From assembly GCF_016801865.2 (NCBI RefSeq), contig NC_068939.1, forward strand, positions 87,329,881 to 87,393,880: a DNA stretch of 64,000 nucleotides, given 5' to 3'. The notes beneath the pieces are model-generated. The model searched no databases. It worked only from the letters and a program-made list of their open reading frames with translations, and was not told the origin of the DNA. Source of the DNA: Culex pipiens pallens. Its lineage: Eukaryota > Arthropoda > Insecta > Diptera > Culicidae. Shown here in pieces: positions 45,277-57,189 of this stretch (positions are counted from its first letter, which is position 1; each line of letters starts with the position of its first letter). The position numbers and the translations under genes were made by a program.

Positions 45277-46957
45277 ATATCGAAAAGTATTAAATATGCC
45301 AGAACATGATTCTGACTTTGAAAAGATGTTGCTATGAACAGGAATAGCTTTAAATAGGTAAAATAGTGAAACAAATGTAATTTAAATAATTTGTAAACAT
45401 ACTGTATTTCTTGCTAGCGAGTTGGTCAAAGCATCTCAAAAAGTTATATTGACACATGAAGAAAAAAGTTACACAGAACAGGGGTGCTTATAGTTTTTGA
45501 AACTCCAACTTGCTTGCGGGCCAAATGTACAATATAAGTTGCATAAAAAATATTAAATAACGTTATTTTAATTCAAATGACAAAAAATACATCTATTAGT
45601 TGACGTTTATTGAAATTTTTGTTATATTTTGATCATTTTCGTTATTTTAAAATAATAGAAGACAGAAGACTACAGTTTTCATCAGTTGTATTGATTTTAT
45701 TGTTTAGGTTAAGAATGGTACTTAGTTGATTGTGCTTGTGTATTTGAGCAATTCTCTACGAAATCAGTCTTTTTTTTTCAATTTTAATTTTTGTATTTTT
45801 TACTCCGGCTGAAACTTTTTTGGTGCCCTTGGTATGCCCAAAGAAGCCATTTTGCATCATTAGTTTGTCCATATAAATTTCCATACAAATTTGGCAGCTG
45901 TCCATACAAAAATGATGTATAAAAATTCAAAAATCTGTATCTTTTGAAGGAATTTTTTGATCGATTTGGTGTCTTCAACAAATTTGTAGGTAGATTAAAG
46001 ACTACACTGAAAATAAAAATGATACACGATAAAAAAAATGTTGGTGATTTTTAATTTTGATTTTGATTTACAAAAGCACTAATTTTTTTCATTATCTGAT
46101 ATGTTTTAGGGGACATCAAATGCCAACTTTTCAGAAATTTCCAGAATGGGCAAAAAATCTTTGACTGAGTGATGAATTTTTGAATCAATGCTGATTTTTT
46201 TCAAAAAATCGAAAAACCGATTGCATAAATTTGTCAGCTTCATTTTTCTATGTAAAATTGAATTTGCAATCAATAGTAGTTTAGTGAAATATTGATAAAG
46301 TGCCCCCTTTTTTAAGTTATAGCCAATTTTAGGCAACTGTTTTGAAAATAGTCGCAGTTATTCATTTTTTTAAATTAGTGCCCATGTTTGCCCACTTTTG
46401 ATAAAAAATATTTTTGGAAGGCTGAGAAAATTCTCTATATTTTGCTTCTTGAACTTTATTGATACGGCACTTAGTTGCTGAGATGTTCCCATGCAAATAT
46501 CTAAAAACAGGAAAATTGATGTTTTCTAAGTCTCACCCAAAAAACCCACAATTTTTCAATGTCGATATCTCAGCAACTAATGGTCCGATTTTCAATGTTA
46601 AAATATGAAACATTCGTGAAATTTTCTGATCTTGTCGGAAACAATATTTTCAAATTTTTCCAAATCAAGACTAACATTAAAAAAGGGTGTAAGGTTTTGT
46701 TTGGCCAATCACCGGGGGTTGAGTGCATTACATCATAAAAGAGGTAATATCAAACAATTTAACACCTTCTCAAATTACACATTTTTTACTGTGTAGTTTA
46801 TCATTACAAGTCTTAATGAGATATTTGTGATCATTTTGTAGAAATGCTTAATATAATCAAGTTGATATATTATTATATTGGCAAACCTTCCAAATTTGGA
46901 CATACCTTCTTTATTGTCCGGAAAGTTGATAAAAAAAAAGATAATTGAATGATTAAT
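45277..46957. repeat. Repeat-derived AT-rich DNA
   Basis: 46150-46460 matches 2210-2480. 46705-46730 has caatcaccgggggttgagtg, the complement of a phrase in the 29276-31923 element. 45484-45530 has caggggtgcttatagttttt, a possible hAT end without a partner. Confidence 0.4.
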
Positions 46958-49900
46958 AGTACAATCAGGGCCGTAGCCAGGATTTTTGTTCGGGGGGGGC
47001 TTGGGTGCAAACATTCAAGGAGTATAAAAATCAGCAAATCATTTATACCATCACTTGGTTTGTGGTATAATTATTGAGATGAATTGTAAAATTGTAATGT
47101 AATGTATGCAAAAAAGTTTTCAAAGATTTTCATATTAAGTTTTCAATGTCTTTATTGAAGAAACTCCTTCGTCATTTTTTTTCATTATTTTAACAGCTAG
47201 TTTGTATTTAAGGAGTAGAGAAAGTGTTTTTTTTAACATTTTCTTGAATTGTTTAATTGTAATCCAATTTCGTGATAAACGTCGCTAAATTTAAAATATA
47301 CATAACTTGAATCAAATTGTTGAAAGCAAAAAAAATGTTTAATAAATATCGATTTATCTAACCATAAGTATTATGTTTTCTGTATTTTATACTGAGAGAA
47401 AACCCCACGAACAAACTGGTAAATTTGAACTATCCAATTTCAAACCGTCTGAATTTACATTTTCAGCTGTGTGTGATAATTGTGATGGTTTATCTGACAT
47501 TTTTCATTTTTTCTAACACAACATAAAACTCATAACTGGAATATTTGTTTTTCTTAAAATTTTATAAACCAACTTAAACAATGTTTTATTTTAATTGTTC
47601 TAAGCTATTGAAGCCACTTCATATTTTGCGAAGCTCCCGATGCTCTCAAAAATAAATAATTTTAATGAAATACAAAAAAAAATATAATCGTTGAAATTTC
47701 AGCTTCTGAAGTGTCTCCGTGGTAATTGGACGACCTCATAGGCCTATAATGGATATCTGTTAATAAATAGATTTGAAGAAAAAATATCAGTGCCTGTGTT
47801 TAATTTTAATGTGTTAAAAAATTTTGATAAAATGTATTAAATTAATTTTTAACGCCAAAAAATTCACTGGAAGAGTTGTTAATAATGCATATGTAACCAT
47901 TTTTAAATGCATATGTAACCGTTAAAATTTTCCTCGATTGCATCAAACATTAAAACGATTCATGTTTAACTGTAATATTCCGACTAAACGCCATTTTCAA
48001 ATTCATTACTCAAAGTACTCTGAAAAATGGGTCCAGAATTTGAGCAAAAAAAATATTTTAAAACATGACAAAAAAATTTAATCAGATCTTAATTCTAAAG
48101 ATAATGTTTTAATAAAATTTCAATCTATCGTTGCAGTTGTGCTTATCTTCGAAATTTAAAAAAAAAATATTAAATTAAAAATAAAACTTTCTGATCGAAT
48201 AAACGGTTAAATTTAAACCAAAGAGTATCAAAAAGACATTATTAAAGATATCCAGAGTCAAAATATTTAAAAGTCTATGAATTCATAGAAATCATTCATT
48301 TTTTATCGATAAAATAATAAATCCACAGTAAGCTTTAAAGTGCATATTTCGTTAAAACACAAAAATTAACATTATCCAATTTATTGAAAATAGTGTACAA
48401 ACTGTTTAACAAGTATTTCAATAAAAATGATATAACAGCAACATCAAGCAAAACTTGTATTGTTCTTATCGTGTAAAGACTCAGAACCATTGGAGATTGA
48501 TCTATTAGCTCTGAGACACATCTTCTTGAAATAAAATAAAATGTACGATAAAAATTGTAAATGCGAACACGATTAACAAATTAAAATCTTCAATTCACTT
48601 ATTTAATTATTTTGAAATAACTGTTAAAACTATATTATTTTTAAAATAAGTTTCAATAACCAATATGATTTTACAAGATAAAGGGGAAAAATAATGTAAA
48701 TTGGCTGTGGTGGTTCTAGAAAAGACTCTCTTAATATTTCTAAGCAAAACAAAAAAAAACACAAATGAAATCCTTTTTTTCTATTTCTGGGAACTAATCA
48801 TGTTTAATAATTTAGGATTGTAACCATTTATTAAAATCGATGTTTGTTCAAGCAATATCTTGACTCTGGGAACAAAATCCTGCACATTTTATGGTTTAGA
48901 AATTTTATATTTACGAAACCTTGCTAAATTAAAAATAAAGAAAACTTTATGTAAGAATTCATAAATCGATTAGTTTTATCCTGTAAATCTAATCTTAAAC
49001 TGCACTAGAATTCAAACATACCAATATTCGAAGCATCAAAAAATTTAGATTATTAAAAAATAATTTATTGAAATGATTGAAAATTAATTTTTGAATATCT
49101 TTATTTAAAAATGATAAAATTTTTTTTTTTAATTTAGTGATTTTTTTAGTTGTAATTATTTTATAATTTTTTATGTTTTTGATTTTTTTCATTATCATCA
49201 TGTGTAATTATTATCATAATTTTTTGTTTTAAAAGTAAAGAATACTTTATGTAAGAATTCTTAAATCAATTACATTTTTCCTGTAAATCAAATCTTAGTC
49301 TGAATTTTGCTACAAGAACTATATTTTACATTCAAACGAAAATTTTTAAAAGTGTCCTGTAGTACAGAGACTCTTAAAACTCCATACAAAAAAATCTCAA
49401 GAAACGGTCAAGAAAAGGTTTACGAAAAGACTTCTCTTAAGCGGTACGCAGCTGAAAAGGAACAGAAACAAAAAGCGTCGTTTGATATTTCTTCGGGTGC
49501 AATATGTGTTGATGAGATTTTTTTAAAAATTAAGATTGAAAAACATAATTTATTGGATTTTGAATAACTTAATTTTAAAATGATATTTTTTTTAGTTTAG
49601 GATTTCTAAAGTATTAATTATTTTATTAATTTTTCAGTTTTAGATTTTTTAATTTTTGGAATTTCTGATTTTTTGATATTATTCTGTTGAATTGTTATCT
49701 TAATTTTATTATGTTTTTATTATTTTTATTTTTGATTTCTGGCATTTCTTTGTCTTATACCAAAAAAATTCAAATCAAACATTATGAAAATTTAGAAATT
49801 TGAAAGTGTAAAATTTTTAAATCTTTAATTAGTCGTTGCGAATATTATTCTGAAGTTTATGCCACTAAACTCTGACCAAAGTCGAGAGGGTTAAAAATCA

Positions 49901-50544
49901 AAACTACAAGCTATGGTTTTATTATTTTAAAAGTGTTTCAAAACACACTTTAAATCAGTACAGTTGTTTTGCATCATTAGTTTTCAAAATATCTGGCTGA
50001 TGGCAAAATGCTTTTTGCGTGAAAAAAAACTTTCCGCGGTTCCGCGACATGTTACAAAAATTCTAAATATTTTGAAACGAGCCCAAACATGTCGTATATG
50101 ATTATCAAAGCAGGAAAAACATTTCAAATTTGTTTTCCGAACCGACCTGGTCACTGGTCCTAAAAAATTTAATCGAAATAAGTTATTTCCATTAAAATTG
50201 CGAAGCTATTTTTTTTAATATTGTATTTGCTCTCTGTTTTTTGTTCCATTTTGAAAAGGTGGCAACATAAACTTTGGAAATTTTTTACAATTGATATTCA
50301 GAAATAAGAAATTAAAAAATAATAATAAAGAAATTTTAAAATTTTCACAATGCAAATTCTAATCCGTAAAATCCAAAAAATAGAAATTAAATAGTTTAAA
50401 AATGAATTATTGATCAGAAATTATACAATTTGAAAATGATGTTTAATTAATTTAATTTCAGAGTTTTTGAATCCAAGCTTAATTTTTTTTAACGTTTTGA
50501 ATATTTTTATCATTTTATTTCTTCCTTTAAAAATCGCAAGCTTA

Positions 50545-50705
50545 GGGACCATCCATAAACCACGTGGACGTTTTAGGGGGGGGGGGGGTATGGCGATTGT
50601 CCACGCTCCATACAAAAAAGATTTTTTTTGTATGAACAATTGTCCACGAAGGGGGGGGGGGGTTGAGAATCACAAAAAATGTCCACGTGGTTTATGGATG
50701 GTCCC
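50545..50705. mobile_element. Harbinger-like MITE, copy 3 (TTA duplication)
   Basis: Starts GGGACCATCCATAAACCACG with a run of G in each arm; flanked by TTA at 50542-50544 and 50706-50708. Confidence 0.85.
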
Positions 50706-51149
50706 TTATGCACAAAGTTAAAATTAGTTGATAATAAGGATTCACTTAGTTGATCTTCCGATTTTTGATATATTAAATAAAAATTTGAGATTGGCCACGG
50801 TGGAAACTAAAAAATGTGACCAAAAGAAAGCATTTTGGACGAGTGGTTTCGGAAAAAAGGTTTACGAAAAAGTAATAAAAAAAAATTCACACAGATATTT
50901 CTCAAGCATTTTTCTCTAAGGTCTCAGATATGTAACTAACCATATTCTTAAAACCAAAACAATAAAATTAGAATTGTATTTCTGATAATAGTCGAAGTTC
51001 ACTCAAATGTTTTTCATATTAAATGCTTTCGTTTTTGAAATCAAAATCTAAATATTTTTGAGAAATTATGATACATTTTGAAAAATGTAGAAAAAAACAT
51101 TTGTTAACAGTTTAAAGGATTTAATGCAAATTAAGTAGGGCTATTAATT

Positions 51150-51570
51150 TTACAGTCCAAATTCGACTAGCCGAAGCCTCAATTGTCCAAAGTTTCGATT
51201 ATCCGAAGTTCGAAGATCTTCGGATAATCGAATCAGGAACAAATGAAATCGGCATGTTTTATTTGCTTGTTTTTAACATCAAATTCGGCATCTGTTTTTT
51301 TAAAGGTCCAATACACCAAATTTTCAGTTTTTGCTTTTTGGGTGTTTTTTAATACCCCTGATGGTTTCAAAAGCACCCAAAAAGCAAAAACTGGATATTT
51401 GGTTTATTAGACCTTTAAAAAACACCAGAAATATTTCTTGACCTCAATTTTGGCCGCCACATTGAATCCAAAAATTCTAAATTATTTTATGGTTCTTCAG
51501 GGGTCATACTTAAGCTCTACAATCAAAAATAAGACAACAAGATCTAAGGATTTTTACTGTCCCTATTCAG
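51150..51570. mobile_element. Pogo-like MITE, third copy, with a nested palindrome
   Basis: Begins acagtccaaattcgactagc and shares gaccccatt-like and ggccgccac interiors with 28931-29266. A palindrome at about 51297-51427 (tttaaaggtccaatacacca and complement, gcaccca core) is nested in it. Confidence 0.55.
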
Positions 51571-51879
51571 ACTGTAGTCCCGATTCGCCCCAGATGACGG
51601 TAATTATTTCTATGTAGCCCCTTAGAGCAGTCTGCTCGGAAATTGCTATTTTCGAAGGTTAATAACTTTTTAGCAAAAAACCCAAAAAAAATAAGGTGTC
51701 TTCGGGAAAGTTTTTTCCAAATTTAAAGAAGATATTAGTTCTGAAAATTGGTAAGAACTGGATAGTTATTGCGCCTTCCATTGGTCTAAAACTGAAACAG
51801 TTGCTTTTCTCCATACAATTTGACGATTTTGCCCAAACTTGGTGGTCAGTGGTCAGAAAAAGCTCAAATTTTGGAACTT

Positions 51880-52560
51880 AGGCTAGTGATGCGTAAATCT
51901 TTGATTCCAGGGGATAGCCCCAAGTAAGCCCAGATTTGGACCATCCTTACCAATGTAATGCTAAAACTACAAGATAAATGTGATGTTACTGAATGGAACA
52001 ATGTTCAAATCTGCAGCTCAATTCGTGGCCATCGTGCTAACTTGTCGTACGTGCATTTTGGGCCAAATTGAGTTAAGAACACCATTTTGTGCAGCTCACA
52101 ATGCCTCACCTTTTGACCTTCACAGATCCCCAAAATTCGATTTCAATCCTGAGATATTCAACAAAAACCGAAAAAACTCCGTGCATTTTTGTCACTTTAC
52201 ATATGAAAGAAGTTTCAATCTTGTCGTGCTATCTTGTCACTCCATGAAAATTGATGTAAGTGCGACAAAAGGCCAAAGGGATTTCAGGCCAGGAAAGTCA
52301 GGATGCGTTTGTCGCACGTACAAGCTAGACTACCGTAAACATTTGTAATTATAACTCGGGACTCCAGCAACCAACTTCAACCAAACATTGGGAAAATGCA
52401 CAGAATGGTCAGCCAAACAAAACGTGTTTGTTATTGTTTACATTGCGTGCTCTCGTTTTTGAATATTCAAGGTAAAACATTAAAACGCGTTTTTCTCGGA
52501 ACGTCAAAATGGCGGGTGCGACAAGATAGCACGACGACGTCGAATTATTAAAAATTGGAT
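51880..52560. repeat. Region with repeated GTGCTATCTTGTCG-type motifs
   Basis: cgtgctaacttgtcgtacgtgc at 52032, gtcgtgctatcttgtcac at 52223, tgtcgcacgtacaag at 52310 and gcgacaagatagcacgacg at 52516 are direct and inverted versions of one motif. Probably one more nested element. Confidence 0.4.
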
Positions 52561-52782
52561 CCATAATCTACAAAAACTGAGTCCGGCAATGGACAGGCAA
52601 ATTACTTAGTTTTATCAATCAATTCTTGATTCTCTATCTTACAAATTATTTCTGGGAAGAGAACACACAATCATTGATTTGAGATTTTTTAAGGTAGTAT
52701 AATTTAAAAAAAAAAATTGGAAAAATTTCGGGGGGGGCTGCAGCCCGGTAGCCCCCCCCCTGGCTACGGGCCTGAGTACAAT

Positions 52783-55097
52783 ATTGTTTTTTTTATTGAA
52801 TTATTGTGATTATATCCGAAATGTGGTCATTCATCACCATCGTACAAGGAATTTTCAAAATTAACCTTTTACGATGAAGAAATAAATGAAACATTGATAG
52901 CAATTAAAAGCAATTAAAATTGTTCAAAATTTTACTGCTATCATTCAAAAAGTTCGATTGCATGCAACTCGTCCCACAACAGCTCCAAAATAACATGACC
53001 CTTTTTAGCACTATCAGCATCATCATCGGGAGCTCACTCCGGTAGACCTACTCCACACGGGACGGCGCCAACTTCCGGACCAAAGTTCGCTACCACCAAA
53101 CTGCCTGCCAGCCTACTACACTGGGCAAGATCAAGAGGAAGAGATAATGTCGCATGTCGGAACGTCAAAGGTTTTCCAATTTTCCCCCTAATAAATTATC
53201 CTCGCCTCATTGAGAGGGGTTGCCGCTCCCGGCTGTAGAATATTGTGGTTTGGAAAAGCCGCAACTCGAACTGGGGAGCTGGGAAAATCGAGTGCAATGA
53301 TTTTCCCGATTTTTTTTTGTTGTTGCTTCTCTTACTTTGCCCCCACTTTTGCAGCGATTTTCCTATCGCGATGCACGGACTGTGATGATGACGATGGGCC
53401 ATGGGAAAATTGAAGCGATTTTACTTCGATTTTTCCTCTGTACTGCTGGTTTGCATCGCCTGCAGAGCAGTACTCTGGAAAAATAATATTATTCATTTTC
53501 ATTTATAACTGAGCTTTTGAATAAATTATGTATTTTTTTTTCAATTTGATGCTTGTATCGTCTTAGCTTTATTTAAGGCTTAGCTTTTTTCAAGGCTATC
53601 AATCTTGAAGATGGTATTGACTCCAAGTAAACTTTCAAAAAGATTAAAATCAAATTTCGACTTGACAGAGAATTTCCCAGTAGCATTCAACCGTGCGCTA
53701 CCTTCGCCCTAGTTTTCAATCAAGATTCCGGTTCTGACCTCGCCCAGCGTTCTCGTCCCGCCATTCGCCAATTCTGGAACAGTCTTCGGGCTGGGGAACC
53801 CGGTTGCAGCAGCAGCAGCTATTTGTTTGTCTGTGTGTTGTAATAAATCTTCGGGGCAAAATAATAAACCACGTCGTCGTCGTCGTCATCGTGGAAATCC
53901 AACTCGAGAGCCGACATTTATTGAACGGAAAATATCGGAGAACCTGTCAAAAAATCTGCTCCTGGGTTCTGGGTTGGAGTGTTCTGGTGCGAAGGGTGGC
54001 CAACGAGTATCAAAATAATTTCTTAAAAATCTGATTCCACCATGAGAGCAATAATAAATGAAAGTTGGGAAAAGGAATCGTGAAATGTAGGCCAGAAGCA
54101 CTGATGACGGTTGGATTTTCCACCGGGGGGATTCGGCTTTCCCACTGGTTGATGTGTCTCATCCAGTTTTGAACAAACAAGAACCGTAACGAGCTTCTTG
54201 GTTCTGAAATGTAGCGAATCGAGATTGATTTTGTGTTCCTTCCATGGAAAGCATTGCATGTTAGAACAGTGGGAAACTAGAATAAGATAAGTAAATTGTA
54301 AATTGTTACATTAAGATTTGCATCTTACAACAAACACAAATTAACATACACTTTCGATTAGTTTTATGTGATTTTTAACAAGTTAAGTTAAAATAAAAGT
54401 TATAAAAAAAATATCTAAAAAACATTCTTGAAATAAGCTCGAATCAAGAACCAACTGTGCAAATCACCGTGCATCGACTTGATCGCGTGTGCCCGTTGCA
54501 ATTGCTTTTACCCGCGTGATGCTGCTGCTTTTACTATACGACTCTACTTCCTTCCGTTCATCAATTTCTCGACTGTCTGATGTCTGCCGGAACGTTCCAG
54601 CAGCAGCAGAGATCGGTGAAAAATTAAAAGAAACCAGGCCAATCCGGTGCACGCGAACGCTTTTCCTCTCTGGCTTTCGCTCGCTCACTCTTTTCTCTTT
54701 CTGAGTATTCCCAGTGCAGTGCCTTCTCATGCTACCCCGCAGTGATTAATAGCATCTTTCAGAACAGAGAGTGCAATTTACTGGAAAGATTTTTGATTGT
54801 AGAACAATTAGATGATTTTCAGATATTTTAAAATTTATTAAAATGTATAATCAGCATGATTACTTTCTTTAGAAGGTTTTAGGGCCAATAGCATAAAACC
54901 ATACAACAGCAAAGAAATGCATTTAAATTTGCCAATTTTTGCAATTTGCATGATTACATTATTTCTCGCTTACTTTTTCAAAAGCTCCTATGTACATAGG
55001 AAACCCATGGCGCATTGGTTGTTTTGTATAATAACATGTAGTTTTGCCATCCGCACTGAAGAAAGACTTCAACATCTCTGGACAGATTAACTAATCT
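52783..55097. other. Intergenic; GC-richer patches, no exon supported
   Basis: 53030-53160, 53690-54130 and 54470-54740 are less AT-rich (ccacgtcgtcgtcgtcgtca at 53870) and may hold regulatory sequence. The open frames there lack splice context. Confidence 0.3.
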
Positions 55098-55099
55098 AG

Positions 55100-55338
55100 G
55101 GGAACAGCATCTAATTCCAGCGTGCCTCTAATGTTGGCAGGTCAGAACTCTGACATTCAATTAAAGCTAATTAAAAGCGTTTTCAACTGAAATCGAGTGA
55201 TAAATAGCTCAATAAGAAGTGAGCAAGCAATTTTCTATCAAAAGTTTTGCAAAATTAGTTGCTTAAATAGTGAAAATCAGCAAATTAGATGGAGTTAGGA
55301 GCGAGTGCTTAACCTGCCAAACATACGAGAATTTCCCC
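55100..55338. mobile_element. TA-flanked GGGGAA MITE, intact copy
   Basis: 239 bp, ends GGGGAACAG...TTCCCC, TA on both sides. It is the undisturbed counterpart of the copy at 261-2177. Confidence 0.85.
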
Positions 55339-55382
55339 TACTGCTAGGTCTACCTTTAGCTCCAACATTTAAAATCATTATA

Positions 55383-55630
55383 CTGCCCCTGATCGCATAA
55401 ATGTCCCATATGCATTTTCATCGTTTTTGAGTTATTGATGCAGTTTGGTTCAAAATTGTGTGTTCTTTCAAAAGAGCCTATAACATCCAGTACTTTGTTT
55501 TAGAAATCAGGAGGAAATCCAGTTTTTTCGCGAAAACTTAACACGTAGCCTTATGTATGGGACAAACTTAAAAAGCGTTTTTCTCAGCTTGCTGTTTTTG
55601 CATATGGGACATTTATGCGAACATGGGCAG
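55383..55630. mobile_element. CTGCCC MITE, TATA duplication
   Basis: Ends CTGCCCCTGATCGCATAAAT and complement GCGAACATGGGCAG; TATA on both sides. 248 bp. Confidence 0.8.
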
Positions 55631-56000
55631 TATACGTATCGACTTAGAGTAAATTTGTATGCAAATGTCAGTGTGTGTGGTGGGATGTTTATAAAAAAAT
55701 ACCAATTGGTTATCTCGGCACTGGCTGAACCTATTTGTTTCCGTTTTGGTCTCGTTTGATCCTACGTAAGGTTGCATAAGTCGCTATTGAAAACTAATAA
55801 GTTAAGATATGCTTAAAAACGATGTTGTTTAAAGTCTTAAAGATTGTTATAGGAGTGGTTTTTTAAATCTGACAACCCTTCACACAGTTATGAGCACTTA
55901 AATGTTTTTTTTTAAACAATTTGTTGAGGTTGGGTATCAGATATTTTTATGAAAATAATGCCCGGATTTGAAATGAGCCAAAAAGATTGCAAATCTGACG

Positions 56001-56252
56001 CTGCCCCTGATCGCATAAATGTCCCATATGCATTTTTAACGTTCTTGAGTTATTGATGCAGTTTGGTTCGAAATCGTGTGCTCTTTCAAAAGAGCCTACA
56101 ACATACTTTGTTCTAGAAATCAGGAGAAAATCCAGTTTTCTCGAGAAAACCTAACACGTAGCCTTATGTGTGGGACAAACTTCAAATGCGTTTATCTCAG
56201 CTTGCTATTTTTGCATATTTTGCATATGGGACATTTATGCGAACATGGGCAG
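56001..56252. mobile_element. CTGCCC MITE, further copy
   Basis: Near-identical to 55383-55630, flanked by GACG and GACA. Confidence 0.8.
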
Positions 56253-56429
56253 GACAGCTCTATTACAAGTCATATCACAATATTCCTCTATATTGGTCGC
56301 AGTGGTATCATTGAAGATTTAAACAGGGTGTATTTTTCCAAGGACAAAAGGATATAAAAAATGTCTAAATCTAAATTATTCGCTCTACAGCATTGCCTTG
56401 GCGTTCTTGATTGCGATATTTTTACTTGA

Positions 56430-56720
56430 AACTAGGTGTCCGAAGGTTTGATTGTTGAGGCAATTGCAAACCTCTTTTTACACCTAAGCTTCCATCCACC
56501 CCGGGATTTGAACTGACGACCTTTGGATTGTTAGTCCAACTGCCTACCAGCGACTCCACCCAGACAGACGACTCCTACACCTGGACTGAGCTTACGACCT
56601 AACCTCTAGGTTAGACCGGGGCCAACATTTACTTCCCCGTCCGACGGAAGGCGTGGTCAGACTAATCTCGTCTCGAAAAATGCCACCGGGACCGTCGGGG
56701 ATCCAACCCAGGCTGACCCA
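56430..56720 (-). repeat. SINE copy, degraded
   Basis: Shares ggtgtccgaaggtttgattg, ccaccccgggatttgaactg and cgacctttggattg with 24585-24945, and ends in gggatccaacccagg (B-box-like on the minus strand). Confidence 0.6.
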
Positions 56721-57185
56721 GGCTGACCAAAGTCGTTCAAATTAAAGGTTGAAAAACTAATATTTTTTCTTTGGTGCTGGCACAAATAAAAGAAAAACTA
56801 TCAGATTATTATAAATAACCGTTTTACAACGCTTTTGATTGTTATGAATTTTGTTTTTTGGCCAAAAATATTGTAAATTGATTCCGACCTTGTTCTTGCA
56901 TGTGCTCGGTTGGAACCCCTATTTGACAGTTCGATTGCCACCCTGAGAGGGGCATTTCGCCTCTCCATATAGGCTCTCTACTTTCTTAATTTATTTTTTG
57001 ATTTAATGTCCTTACACATGATGAACACCGCCTACTCAGATATTTGTGGTGATGATAACATATTGTTGAAACTTGAAAATTTTTCAAAAATTTGATGAAA
57101 TTCATTGAAATTGTTTTATTATAACTATAAACAAAACTTAAAAGTCGGTTTTCATTGTTTGATTGGAAATGAGATCCGGAAACTT
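56721..57185. other. No gene seen
   Basis: AT-rich sequence without defined repeats. Confidence 0.25.
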
Positions 57186-57189
57186 TGAA

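Larger units (their letters stand above)
46966..52774. mobile_element. 5.8 kb hAT-like element CAGGGCCGTAGCC
   Basis: Left end CAGGGCCGTAGCCAGG followed by G-rich sequence; right end complement of CAGGCCCGTAGCCAGG after a C/G-rich stretch. AGTACAAT is duplicated exactly at 46958-46965 and 52775-52782. Nested inside are 50545-50705 and 51150-51570. Most of the interior is very AT-rich and shows no intact transposase. A basic open frame at 49307-49567 (86 residues, KISRNGQEKVYEKT) is the only coding-like piece and is not assigned. Confidence 0.85.

Noticed and set aside
51980..52348. 122-residue ORF
   Set aside because: It overlaps inverted repeat motifs of a nested element and has no recognisable domain.
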